Shown here: piece by piece, positions 23,990 to 32,635 of the stretch | Numbering within the stretch: the first letter of the stretch is position 1 | Layout of the letters: each line of letters opens with the position of its first letter | Assembly (NCBI RefSeq): GCF_002262885.1 | Contig: NZ_NKYF01000013.1 | Span: 124,001 to 188,000 of the forward strand | Source of the DNA: Pseudonocardia sp. MH-G8 | GTDB taxonomy: Bacteria; Actinomycetota; Actinomycetes; Mycobacteriales; Pseudonocardiaceae | DNA: 64,000 nt | Reading direction: 5' to 3' | The notes under the pieces: model-generated | What the model saw: only the letters and a program-made list of their open reading frames with translations | Databases searched by the model: none | Told to the model about the DNA's origin: nothing | Position numbers and translations under genes: made by a program

Positions 23990-25294
23990 CTACGGCAGGA
24001 ACAGGCCCTTCGGGTCCAGCTCCGCGACGAGCGCGGCGCGGCCCGGGACGTCCAGCGGCCGGTCCCGGGCCGCCTGCGCGCCGAAGCGGAAGTTCGGGGT
24101 GTCACCTGCGGTCCACGGGGCGACCCGCTGCATCAGCTCGCCGTGCAGGCGGCCGGGGACCTCGGTGCCGTCGACCAGGGACAGCACGCTCAGCAGGTAC
24201 GCCGCATCCCGGTGCGCGACCGCGTCCGGCACGGCGGGCGGGCGGGCCAGCGCGCCGCCGAGGTGGCGCAGGCCCAGCACGCACATGACCGGCGCATCGG
24301 GACCGGCGACGTCCAGCGCGGCGTGCAGCACGGCCGGGTCGAGCGCGTGCAGCATCGCGTTCGTGCCGGTGTAGGCGTGTGGCTCCGTCGGATCGTCGAA
24401 GATCGTGCCCGCCGCGGTGTAGGGCAGCTCGCCGAGCGTGTCCGCCAGCAGCGGCACTGCTGCGCGCAGGGGCGCCACCAGCCGCTCCCCCTCGGCCACC
24501 GATCCCGTGCAGGCGATGTGGACCTTCGCGGCGTAGCGGCCGCGCAGGTGGTCGGGCACGGCCGCCACGTCGGGGAAGGGCAGCATCGTGATCGAGGACG
24601 TGACGTCGTGCGACAGGTCGGCCGTCCACTCCCGGTAGGCGTCGAGCAGCGCAGGTACGTGCGGCCCGTCCACGAGCAGCGCACCGCCGAACAGACGGCC
24701 GACCGGAACCAGCCCGACCTCCATGGCCGTCACCACCCCGAGGCCCGCGCCCGCGCCGCGCAGTACGCGGAACAGCTCCGGATCCGCCGCGGCGGTGACG
24801 TGGCGCTGTTGCCCGTCGGCGGTGACGAGGTCGACGCTGCGGACGCGGTCGCTGGCCCAGCCGAACGTGCGGGCGAGCACGCCGATCCCGCCGCCGAGGG
24901 TGTAGCCGACGGCGCCGACCGCCGGCGACGAGCCGGACAGCGGCGCGAGGCCGTGTGCCGCGGCGGCCTCGGCCACCTGCGTCCAGCGCGTCCCCGCCTC
25001 GACCCGCGCGGTGCGCGCCACCGGATCGACGCGCACGCCTGCCATCCGCCGGGTGCTGATCAGCACGCCGCCCTCCAGTGGTGTCCCGCGCCCGTGCCCG
25101 CTGGTCTGCACGGCCACCGGCAGCCCCCGGTCGGCGGCGTGGCGGACCGCCCGCGCCACGTCCTGCGGGCTCGTGGCCCCGACGACCACGTCCGGCCGGT
25201 GCGGATGCGCCAGCTGGTACCCGCCGACCTCGGCGCGGTATCCCTCGTCGTCGGAGCGCCACACCGGACCGTTGATCTGTGCGATCTCGTTCAT
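23990..25294 (-). CDS. FAD-binding oxidoreductase (FAD_binding_4 / VAO type)
   Basis: 434 residues. The PCMH FAD domain covers residues 1-200, with QTSGHGRGTPLEGG, in which the His is a candidate for covalent flavin attachment, and VGYTLGGGIGVLARTFG. The C-terminal substrate domain ends ALVAELDPKGLFLP. The BBE-type Cys and C-terminal berberine-bridge motif are not evident. It would oxidise an alcohol or similar substrate with O2 or another acceptor; the substrate is unknown. The start ATG has a TACGGT box 7 nt upstream. It is divergent from a WYL regulator that probably controls it, and converges with the lipoprotein gene with a 6-bp gap. Confidence 0.87.
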   Translation of the reverse strand: MNEIAQINGPVWRSDDEGYRAEVGGYQLAHPHRPDVVVGATSPQDVARAVRHAADRGLPVAVQTSGHGRGTPLEGGVLISTRRMAGVRVDPVARTARVEAGTRWTQVAEAAAAHGLAPLSGSSPAVGAVGYTLGGGIGVLARTFGWASDRVRSVDLVTADGQQRHVTAAADPELFRVLRGAGAGLGVVTAMEVGLVPVGRLFGGALLVDGPHVPALLDAYREWTADLSHDVTSSITMLPFPDVAAVPDHLRGRYAAKVHIACTGSVAEGERLVAPLRAAVPLLADTLGELPYTAAGTIFDDPTEPHAYTGTNAMLHALDPAVLHAALDVAGPDAPVMCVLGLRHLGGALARPPAVPDAVAHRDAAYLLSVLSLVDGTEVPGRLHGELMQRVAPWTAGDTPNFRFGAQAARDRPLDVPGRAALVAELDPKGLFLP

Positions 25295-25347
25295 GGCGCC
25301 GACCGTAGGAGGCCTTCCGGACAGGATCGGTCCGTAAGGTGGACGGC
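25295..25347. promoter_or_regulatory. Divergent promoter region of FAD oxidoreductase and WYL regulator
   Basis: The minus-strand TACGGT (25302-25307) and plus-strand TAAGGT (25335-25340) each sit 7 nt from their start codons. Between them CGGAC and GTCCG (25318-25322, 25330-25334) form an inverted repeat. The stretch TTCCGGACAGGATCGGTCCG aligns with the equivalent site at the first WYL locus. Confidence 0.55.
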
Positions 25348-26295
25348 GTGACGACGCCCGCTCGCCTGCTGCGCCTGCTGTCCCTGCTGCAGAGCAGGCG
25401 CGAGTGGTCGGGCGCCGAGCTCGCCGAGCGGCTCGCGGTCACCGACCGCACCGTGCGCAGGGACGTCGGGCGGCTGCGGGAGCTGGGCTACCCGATCGAG
25501 GGCACCACCGGCACGGCGGGCGGCTACCGCCTGACCTCGGGGAAGGACCTGCCGCCGCTGCTGCTCGACGACGAGGAGGCGATCGCGGTGGCCACCGGGC
25601 TGCTCACCGCCACCGGCACCGAGGGCGTCGAGGAGACCGCGGTCCGCGCGCTGAGCAAGCTCTCCCAGGTGCTGCCCGACCGGCTGCGCCGCCGGCTCGC
25701 GGCCGTGGGTGAGGCCACGGTCCGGTTCCCGCAGCGGGGCGGCGCCCGGGTCGACCCCACCGTGCTCGGCGTGCTCGCCGGCGCGGCGCGCGACCGCGAG
25801 ATCGTCGGCTTCTCCTACCGGCGTCGCGACGGCGAGGTCGCGGCCCGCCGGATCGAGCCCTACCAGCTCCTCGCCGGGTACGGCCTGTGGTGGCTGCTGG
25901 CCTTCGACCTGCACCGCGACGACTGGCGCACGTTCCGCGTCGACCGCATCACCGCGCCGCAGCCCGTGCGGCACCGGTTCGCCCCGCGCCCGCTCCCCGC
26001 CGAGGACACCGTGGCCTACCTGCGGGAGAGCATCGGACGCGCGGCCAGCCGGCACGTCGTACGGGCCGTCGTGCGGGCCCCGGCCGACGTCGTGGCGGCC
26101 CGGCTGCCGATGGCGATCCCGGGGCGGGTGCAGGCGCTCGACGCGCAACGTTGCCTGGTGCACCTGGGCTCCGACTCGCTCGACCGGATCGCCCAGGACA
26201 TCGTCGCGCTCGGGCCCGAGGTCGAGAGCCTGGACGCCCCGGAGGAGGTGCGCGAGCACCTGCACGCGCTGGGCCGCCGCCTGCTGGGGGCCTGA
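25348..26295 (+). CDS. YafY-type WYL-domain transcriptional regulator
   Basis: 315 residues, a close paralogue of the protein at 4845. The HTH has LAERLAVTDRTVRRDVGRLRELGYPI, then GGYRLTSGKDLPPLLLDDEEA, then the WYL domain with EPYQLLAGYGLWWLLAFDLHRDDWRTFRVDR. The C-terminal WCX part is complete. GTG 25348 is preferred because a TAAGGT box lies 7 nt before it. It is divergent from the FAD oxidoreductase, repeating the regulator/enzyme arrangement at 4.8 kb. Confidence 0.88.
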   Translation: MTTPARLLRLLSLLQSRREWSGAELAERLAVTDRTVRRDVGRLRELGYPIEGTTGTAGGYRLTSGKDLPPLLLDDEEAIAVATGLLTATGTEGVEETAVRALSKLSQVLPDRLRRRLAAVGEATVRFPQRGGARVDPTVLGVLAGAARDREIVGFSYRRRDGEVAARRIEPYQLLAGYGLWWLLAFDLHRDDWRTFRVDRITAPQPVRHRFAPRPLPAEDTVAYLRESIGRAASRHVVRAVVRAPADVVAARLPMAIPGRVQALDAQRCLVHLGSDSLDRIAQDIVALGPEVESLDAPEEVREHLHALGRRLLGA

Positions 26296-26303
26296 GCGCC
26301 CCG

Positions 26304-29300
26304 TCAGCAGTTCGCGACGAGCACCCGCTCGCAGGCCCGCACGACCACGTCGGCCGTCCGGCGCACATCGACGCCCGGGAGCGGGTGCTCGGCCAGGCGG
26401 CGCCAGCGGGCCAGCTCCTCGCCCGCCGCCTGCGCGACCTCCCGCTGCGTCGCACCCGCCACCAGCCCGAGCCGGGTCCGGGGATCGGTGCCCGCGGCTC
26501 CGAGCAGGCGTTCGACGGTGTCACGCTCGGCGTCCGGCACGTCCAGCTCCCCCGCCCGCAGCGCGTCCACCACGTCGAGCTCGGCGAGCTCGTGGGCCCG
26601 GGCGCGGGTGCGGTCCAGCCGGTATCGCAGCCCCTCGCCCCCCGCCGGCGGCGGCACGCGACGGACGAGGTCCTCCAGCGCCATCAGCACCGCGCGGGCC
26701 TTGAGCCCCTCCGCGCGGCAGGCCAGCCGCTGTGCGAGCAGCTCACGCAGGCGGGGCACGCCGCCGGCCTCGACGAGTGCGGCGGCGAGCGCCTCCCGGC
26801 TCGGGGCCCGGCCGGACCGGATCTCCGCGACCGCGAACCGCACCACGGCCTGCCCGAACGGGACGGGCCGCGAAGGCACACCGGTCGGCGTCGCGCTCGC
26901 TGCCGGCATGACGGGACGCGCCCCGTCGCCTGCGACCACCGCGACCGCCAGCGCCCCGGCCGGGACATCCTGCGGGTCGAGGCCGTCGGCCCCGGCGAGG
27001 CTCTGCAGGATCCGGTACTGCTCGTCGGACAGCCGGGCGCCCGCTTTCGCGAACTCGGGCGCCACGGGCACCACGACGTGGCAGAGCCGCCGCACCTCGC
27101 GCCGCGCCGCGGACGCGACCGCCGCCCGCTGCCCCGGCTCGTCCACCGGGTCGTCGACCACGAGCGCACCGATCGCGTGCGCCGGGCGGTGCCGTGCCGG
27201 AACGCCGGAGCGGTCGGGCGGTTCCACCTCACCGTCACGCCGCGGCAGCACCACGACGAACGCGTCGCCGGGCGGGGACGCCGCGGCATCGACCAGTACC
27301 GCCGCGCCGGGCTGCCCGTCCTCGTCGGGCGCGGCCAGCACCGGCACCAGCGCGGCCGAGCCGTCGCCGTACACCCCGACCCGCAGTGGCGCGTCGAGCC
27401 GCTCCGCGAGCGCCCGCACGGCGCCGAGGTGCTCCGTCCCGCCGTAGCGCTCCCGCGCCTCCCGCACGGCCTCGCGCACCTGGTCGACCAGCCCTGCGGT
27501 GGCCTCCCCCGCCGCGTCGGGCGCGGCCCGTGGACGGAGGGCACCGGCGTCGGCGACCGGCACGGAGCCGGCCACCGCCGTGCCGCGCCCGGGAGCGGAG
27601 CGGACCTCGATCCGGCCACCGACGGCGGAGACGCGGGTGGTGACGTTGCGCAGACCCCGGCCCGGGGACGCGACCGCGCGGCCGGCGTCCCAGCCCGGGC
27701 CGTCGTCCTGCACCGAGAAGCACAGGCGGCCCGGCTCCGTGTGCAGCCGCACCCGGATCGGGGCCCCGGGTGCGTGCTTGCGCGCGTTGTTGACCGCCTC
27801 CAGGCAGCAGAAGTACACGGCCGACTCGACGTCCTGCGGGAACCGGCCGTCGTGGTCGATCGCGCTCGCGTCGACCGCGACCGGTGGCTGCCCGCCCGCC
27901 AGCTCCTTCTCCAGCGCCCCGACCAGCCCCACCTGGGCCAGCAGCGGTGACGACACCCCGGTGGCCGTCTCCGCGAGAACCGACTCGGCCACGTCGATCT
28001 GGCCGGCGACCTGCTCCAGCCGCTCGCGCGCCTCGTCGAACCGGGCCGTGGACACCTGGTGCTCCACCAGGCCGAGGGACAGGCGCAACGACACCAGGTG
28101 GTGCTGCGCGCCGTCGTGCAGATCCCGCTCGATGCGCCGCCGCTCCCGGTCCATCTCCGCCACGACGGCCCGCCGCGACGCCGCGATCTCGCTCGCGTGC
28201 GCCAGCGCGGCCCGCAACTGGCGCTCCAGCTCGATGCCGTACCGGCTGGCCTGCAGCACGGCGCCGAGGCTCTCGGCGACGTCCTCCAGCAGGTGCCGGC
28301 GCTGCCACTCCAACCCGGCGACGGCGGCGTAGTCCACCGCGAGCGTGCCGATGGCCTCGGTCCCGTGCCGGACCACGACCTCGACGAGCTCGTCCGGGCC
28401 GGGTTGCGCGCCGTCGGTCCAGGTGTAGCTGCGATCGCGCAGTCCGGGCCGGGTGACCGTCAGCCTGCAGGTGGCGGCCCCGAGCCCGCGCCCGACGGCC
28501 TCCGCCACGCGCGCCAGGTCGGGGGCGTCGCTCGTCGCGGTCACCCGGGAGAGCGCCGTGACCCCGGCGAGCACGCTGTACGGGGTGGGCCGGCTGCCGA
28601 ACAGGAGCTGGTCGGTCCACCGTTCGGCCCGCACGTAGGCGGGCCGCAGGGCCAGCGCCGCCAGCACGGTGGCGACGAGCGCACCGTCGCCGACCAGCAG
28701 TCCCGCCGCGCTGCGCACGAGGACGTAGCCGCCGCCGACCAGCGCCGCGGTGAGCCCCGCCGCCAGGCCGCGGCTGAACAGCCGCTCCGCGTTCCACAGG
28801 CCCGCCCGCCGGGTGGCGACGAACGCCGCTGCCGCGATCGCGATGCTGGCGACCCGGGAGAACCAGTACAGCAGCGCGGTCGGCTCGCCGTGCGCCCCGA
28901 TCGTCGGGTGCTCCAGGAGGAGCAGGCCGCCCCACCCGGTCGACCACATCAGGAGGGTGATCACCGCCAGCACGATCGCGATGGCGGACGCGACCGCGAC
29001 GACGCTGAACAGCAGCCGGGCCTGCGTGCGCGCCGTCGCCGTCGGGGCCTCCCTGATCTGGCGCGGCAGGACCAGCACCCCGACGACCGGCCCGAGGAAC
29101 CCGAGCAGCAGCACGCCGCTCACGGCGTGCGGCAGCGGGGACGTGAGCCCGACGAGCAGGAGCGTGCCGGCGCAGGCGAGGACGAGCAGGACGCGCGCCG
29201 ACCGGGCGGGCCGGGGCTCCCGCTCCGGCGGGAACAGCAGCAGCGCGAGGATGTACGCGACGCCCGGGACCCCTTGGAACACCAGCTGGTGCAGCAGGCC

Positions 29301-29720
29301 GATCTGCAGGCCGAGCGCGGTCTCGACCCCCATTGCGGCGGCGTGCGCCTGCAGGTCGAAGGCGCCCGCCGAGCCGACCATCGCGAGCGCCAGCAGGCGG
29401 GTCGACCAGGTCCCGTCCTTCCCCGCGAACAGCGCTCCCGCGACGACGAGCGAGAGCACGCTCAGCCCGAGGTCGAGCGCGCGCTGGACGGCGGGCCCGC
29501 CGGTCTGCGCCGCCGCGAGGACGCCATGGGCCCACGGGTCGCCCGCCGCGGCCGCCGCGGCGACGCCGGACGGGTCCGCGCTCAGGATCCACCCGACGAC
29601 TCCCAGGACGAGCGCCGCCAGCGACAGCACGGCGCTCACCAGCAGGCACACCGCGTACGCGAGGGCGGCCGGCATCCCGGCCGGGACGACCGCACCGATC
29701 CGGCCCGCCGCGGTGGTCAC
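26304..29720 (-). CDS. Membrane sensor histidine kinase fused to a degenerate dynamin-like domain
   Basis: 1138 residues. About ten hydrophobic segments fill residues 10-370, followed by a GAF-like region. A HisKA_3 DHp helix has RRRIERDLHDGAQHHLV (phospho-His near 535), and the HATPase has EAVNNARKHA and GRGLRN. Residues about 740-1138 are not part of normal NarL-type kinases. They follow the order of actinobacterial dynamin-like GTPases: PLRVGVYGDGSAALVPVL where a P-loop would be (no GKS/T), PVAPEFAKAGARLSDEQYRIL, RLACRAEGLKARAVLMALE and a final ARWRRLAEHP. Nucleotide motifs are absent. GTG 29720 overlaps the stop of the upstream kinase gene. Confidence 0.8.
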   Translation of the reverse strand: MTTAAGRIGAVVPAGMPAALAYAVCLLVSAVLSLAALVLGVVGWILSADPSGVAAAAAAGDPWAHGVLAAAQTGGPAVQRALDLGLSVLSLVVAGALFAGKDGTWSTRLLALAMVGSAGAFDLQAHAAAMGVETALGLQIGLLHQLVFQGVPGVAYILALLLFPPEREPRPARSARVLLVLACAGTLLLVGLTSPLPHAVSGVLLLGFLGPVVGVLVLPRQIREAPTATARTQARLLFSVVAVASAIAIVLAVITLLMWSTGWGGLLLLEHPTIGAHGEPTALLYWFSRVASIAIAAAAFVATRRAGLWNAERLFSRGLAAGLTAALVGGGYVLVRSAAGLLVGDGALVATVLAALALRPAYVRAERWTDQLLFGSRPTPYSVLAGVTALSRVTATSDAPDLARVAEAVGRGLGAATCRLTVTRPGLRDRSYTWTDGAQPGPDELVEVVVRHGTEAIGTLAVDYAAVAGLEWQRRHLLEDVAESLGAVLQASRYGIELERQLRAALAHASEIAASRRAVVAEMDRERRRIERDLHDGAQHHLVSLRLSLGLVEHQVSTARFDEARERLEQVAGQIDVAESVLAETATGVSSPLLAQVGLVGALEKELAGGQPPVAVDASAIDHDGRFPQDVESAVYFCCLEAVNNARKHAPGAPIRVRLHTEPGRLCFSVQDDGPGWDAGRAVASPGRGLRNVTTRVSAVGGRIEVRSAPGRGTAVAGSVPVADAGALRPRAAPDAAGEATAGLVDQVREAVREARERYGGTEHLGAVRALAERLDAPLRVGVYGDGSAALVPVLAAPDEDGQPGAAVLVDAAASPPGDAFVVVLPRRDGEVEPPDRSGVPARHRPAHAIGALVVDDPVDEPGQRAAVASAARREVRRLCHVVVPVAPEFAKAGARLSDEQYRILQSLAGADGLDPQDVPAGALAVAVVAGDGARPVMPAASATPTGVPSRPVPFGQAVVRFAVAEIRSGRAPSREALAAALVEAGGVPRLRELLAQRLACRAEGLKARAVLMALEDLVRRVPPPAGGEGLRYRLDRTRARAHELAELDVVDALRAGELDVPDAERDTVERLLGAAGTDPRTRLGLVAGATQREVAQAAGEELARWRRLAEHPLPGVDVRRTADVVVRACERVLVANC

Positions 29721-31138
29721 GGCGCCCTCAGCTCCGCGCCGACGCTGCCCTCGACAACCGGTTCGAGCCGGTCGGGGAGCCGGACGCACACCCGGACCGG
29801 GGCGGGCGGGACGGACGCAGCGGGGTCGGTGGTGACCGTGAGCTCGCCACCGAGGGCGGCCAGGCGTTCGGTCTCGTCCGCGAGCGCGGTGCGGAGCTCG
29901 TCGGGGCCCCCGGTTCCGGCCGGGTCCTCGACGACCACGCAGACCTGGGCGTCGGCGTGCTCCAGGTGCACGAGCAGCTCGCCGTCACCGGGGCGGGCGG
30001 ACAGGGCGTTCAGGGCAGCGACGACGACGTAGTAGACGCCGGACTCGATCTCGTAGTCCAAGCGGGCGCCGAGGTCGCCGGTCAGCCGCACCGGCCGCAG
30101 CAGGTCGGCCGCCACCTCGTCGAGCGCCGCGGCGGGCCCCTGGTCGCGCAGCACCGCAGGGTAGACGCCGCGGGCGATCAGGCGGAAGCGGTCGAGGAGC
30201 TCGTCGAGGGTGGTCCGGGCCCGGGCGAGCGCCACCTGTGCCGATCCGGCGTCCTCCGGGCTGCGGCGCAGCTCGGCACCCGCCGCAGCCACGTCGGCGC
30301 GCAGGACCGCCAGCCGTCCGCTCGTCGCACCGCCCAGCTCCATCACGAGGCGCCTGCGCTCCACCTCGCGCGCTCGGGCGAGGCGCTGCCGGGAGGCGCG
30401 CAGCTCCTCGGCGAGGCCGTCGGCTCGGCGTACCCGCTCCGCGAGCTCCGCGTTGAGCGCCACACCGCGCAGCAGCAGCGCTGCCCCGTTGGCGACGTCC
30501 CGGACGAGCTCCTGGTCGCCGGGCGTGATGGGCGCTCCCGGCTTGGCGATGGTGAGCACCGCGCGCAGGAGCGTGCCCTCCAGCACCGGGACGGCGTGGT
30601 CGACGTCCCGGTCGACGAGCAGCACCGCGAGGTTCTCCGCCTCGCCGCCGCCGTCGTCGTCGGGCGGCGGGTGCTCCGCCGCGGCGACCAGGCGGTCACC
30701 GACGGCGAGCCACACACCCGCGCGGCTGGCGCCCGTGCCGTCGGCGAGCACCTGCGCGAGCCCCGGCAGCGCCTGCTCCAGCGCGCCCGCCCGGATGCGC
30801 GTCGCGGCCGCCGCGAGCGACGAGTAGGGCGTGACGTCGCGATGGTGGGTGAGCCGTTCGACGACGTCGTCGATCCACGGCTGCACGGACCCGAGCGCGA
30901 GCGCGGCGAGGACCACCGCCACGAACGGCAGCAGCACGTCGACGGCGCCGGCCCCCACAGCGCTACCGCCTTCGACGACGACCACGAGCACGCCGACGAC
31001 GCCGCAGGCGACGAGGAGCACCCGCAGCAGCCGCGCCAGGATCGTCCGCTTCATCGCGCCACCGGCCCCGATTCCGGTCGCCACGCTATTCGCCGCGGCG
31101 TCCGGAGCCAAGGGGGCGGACGGGCGAGTGCGGGACAT
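29717..31138 (-). CDS. Pseudo-histidine kinase (NarL-type sensor lacking phospho-His)
   Basis: 473 residues. Two hydrophobic segments at about 30-80 are followed by a linker TPYSSLAAAATRIR, a GAF-like region, then a DHp-like helix AREVERRRLVMELGGATSGRL. The canonical DLHDG is ELGG here, so the phospho-accepting His is missing. The C-terminal HATPase-like fold (YYVVVAALNALSARPG) lacks a clear N-box. It is probably a signal-modulating scaffold or inhibitor for the neighbouring active kinases. It begins 8 bp after the response-regulator stop; an internal ATG at 31054 is an alternative start. Confidence 0.78.
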   Translation of the reverse strand: MSRTRPSAPLAPDAAANSVATGIGAGGAMKRTILARLLRVLLVACGVVGVLVVVVEGGSAVGAGAVDVLLPFVAVVLAALALGSVQPWIDDVVERLTHHRDVTPYSSLAAAATRIRAGALEQALPGLAQVLADGTGASRAGVWLAVGDRLVAAAEHPPPDDDGGGEAENLAVLLVDRDVDHAVPVLEGTLLRAVLTIAKPGAPITPGDQELVRDVANGAALLLRGVALNAELAERVRRADGLAEELRASRQRLARAREVERRRLVMELGGATSGRLAVLRADVAAAGAELRRSPEDAGSAQVALARARTTLDELLDRFRLIARGVYPAVLRDQGPAAALDEVAADLLRPVRLTGDLGARLDYEIESGVYYVVVAALNALSARPGDGELLVHLEHADAQVCVVVEDPAGTGGPDELRTALADETERLAALGGELTVTTDPAASVPPAPVRVCVRLPDRLEPVVEGSVGAELRAP

Positions 31139-31146
31139 CGCCTGAG

Positions 31147-31812
31147 TCAGTCGCCGTCGCGCTGGGAACGCAGGTAGGTGAGCACGGCCAGCACCCTGCG
31201 GTGGTGCTCGGTGGTGTCGGGGTGCAGGTTCAGCTTCCCGAAGATGTTGGCGATGTGCTTCTCGACGGCCTTCGGCGTGACGAACAGCTGACCGGCGATG
31301 CCGTTGTTCGACCGCCCCTCCGCCATGAGCCGCAGCACGTCGAGCTCGCGCTCCGACAACGTCGAGATGATGCCCTTGCGCTCGCCGCGCGGCCGCTCGA
31401 CCAGCCGCCGGGCCAGTACCGGCTCGATGACGATCTCACCGCTGCCGATCCGCGCCAGCGTGTCGCTGAGGACGTCGACGCTCCCGACCTTCTCCTTGAG
31501 GCGGTAGCCGATGGCCTCGGTGCCGATCTGCAGGATCCGCATCAGGTAGTGCGACTCCGCGTAGTGGGACAGGAACAGCAGGCCCATCCCCGGGTGCGCG
31601 GCGCGCAGCTTCTCGGCGGTGACCAGCCCGCCGTCCGGCTCGGGCGGCATCCGGATGTCGAGGACCGCGATGTCGGCCTGTTCGTGGGTGAGCAGGCGGA
31701 CGAGGGAGTCGCCGTCGGCGGTGGAGCCCACGACCTCGTGCCCCGCCGCCTCCAGCAACATGAGCAGCCCCTCGCGGAAGAGGGCACCGTCCTCGGCAAG
31801 CGCTACTCGCAT
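31147..31812 (-). CDS. NarL/FixJ-type response regulator
   Basis: 221 residues. The receiver domain starts MRVALAEDGALFREGL with Asp in AVLDIRMPP as the phosphorylation site. A LuxR-type HTH follows (LSERELDVLRLMAEGRSNNGIAGQLFVTPKAVEKHIANIFGKL, in part). The ATG at 31812 lies inside the last 10 bp of the upstream kinase gene. It is the only response regulator beside three kinase-like genes, so it is the expected output for all of them. The Lys switch residue near LKEKVGS is present. Confidence 0.92.
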   Translation of the reverse strand: MRVALAEDGALFREGLLMLLEAAGHEVVGSTADGDSLVRLLTHEQADIAVLDIRMPPEPDGGLVTAEKLRAAHPGMGLLFLSHYAESHYLMRILQIGTEAIGYRLKEKVGSVDVLSDTLARIGSGEIVIEPVLARRLVERPRGERKGIISTLSERELDVLRLMAEGRSNNGIAGQLFVTPKAVEKHIANIFGKLNLHPDTTEHHRRVLAVLTYLRSQRDGD

Positions 31813-32492
31813 GGGATCCTCATCGTGATCGTGCCGGCCTGCGGCTCGCCCGTCAGGTCGATCGCGCCGTCGAGGCGCCGGACCGCGCCCAGCATCGCGT
31901 CCGCGTGCCGCAGATCGATCCCCGCGACGTCCACGGCCAGCGTGCGCCCCTCCCGCCGCACGACGACGTCGAGACCGGCCCCGCCGACGGCCGCGGACTC
32001 CAGGCACCCCGCCACGGCGAAGTACGCGGCGCCCTCCGCCGCCGGCCCGAAGCGGTCGGGCGGGGCGTCCACCCGCACCGTCACGTCCATCCGCTCGGCC
32101 ACCTCCCTCATGGCCGGGCCGAGTCCGGCCTCGTCCAGCAGCGGGGGGTAGATCTTGCCCGCGACGTCGCGCAGCTCCTGCAGCACGGCGTGCAGCTCGT
32201 CCTGCAGGGAGTCGATGGTGGCGTGCAGGTCCGGCCCGGCCGCGGACACGCGGTGCCGGACGAGCCCGAGCTGCAGGGTGAGCGCGGAGATCCGCAGCGC
32301 AGCGCCGTCGTGCAGCTGCCGTTCGAGGCTGCGGCGCAGCAGCCACTGTTCGCGCTCGACGCGGAGCCGGACCTCCGGTGCGGGGTCCGCGAGGCGCGTG
32401 ACCTCGGAACGCCGATCGGGCGGGCCCTGGCCGGAGGCGGTGCGGGGAGCGTCGCCGGCGCGCTGCGCTGGCTCGAGCATCATGCGACCCAT
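31803..32492 (-). CDS. Soluble sensor histidine kinase (NarL class)
   Basis: 229 residues, with no transmembrane segment. The DHp helix has RSLERQLHDGAALRISALTLQLGL, which keeps the phospho-His, and KIYPPLLDEAGLGPAMREV. The HATPase part is short and poorly conserved (YFAVAGCLESAAVGG), so ATP binding is doubtful. It is the first gene of a four-gene minus-strand operon and is divergent from the Hsp70 gene. ATG 32492 is chosen; ATGs at 32483 and 32480 are alternatives. Confidence 0.75.
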   Translation of the reverse strand: MGRMMLEPAQRAGDAPRTASGQGPPDRRSEVTRLADPAPEVRLRVEREQWLLRRSLERQLHDGAALRISALTLQLGLVRHRVSAAGPDLHATIDSLQDELHAVLQELRDVAGKIYPPLLDEAGLGPAMREVAERMDVTVRVDAPPDRFGPAAEGAAYFAVAGCLESAAVGGAGLDVVVRREGRTLAVDVAGIDLRHADAMLGAVRRLDGAIDLTGEPQAGTITMRIPCE

Positions 32493-32557
32493 CGTCCGGC
32501 GCCCCGACGCGTGCGGGAATGGGGTGCGCCCCACCACAGGTAGGGCTGTCCCCCTTG

Positions 32558-32586
32558 TTGTGCGCGGATCTGCCCACAACCGTAAT
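32558..32586 (+). promoter_or_regulatory. Possible promoter of the Hsp70-propeller gene
   Basis: TTGTGC (32558-32563) and CGTAAT (32581-32586) are 17 bp apart. TTGTG and CACAA form a loose inverted repeat here, in the 143-bp region between the divergent kinase operon and the Hsp70 gene. Confidence 0.4.
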
Positions 32587-32635
32587 GACCGACCCTCGAA
32601 CAGCGACGTGCGTTCGAGACTCCCAGGGAGGAGAC

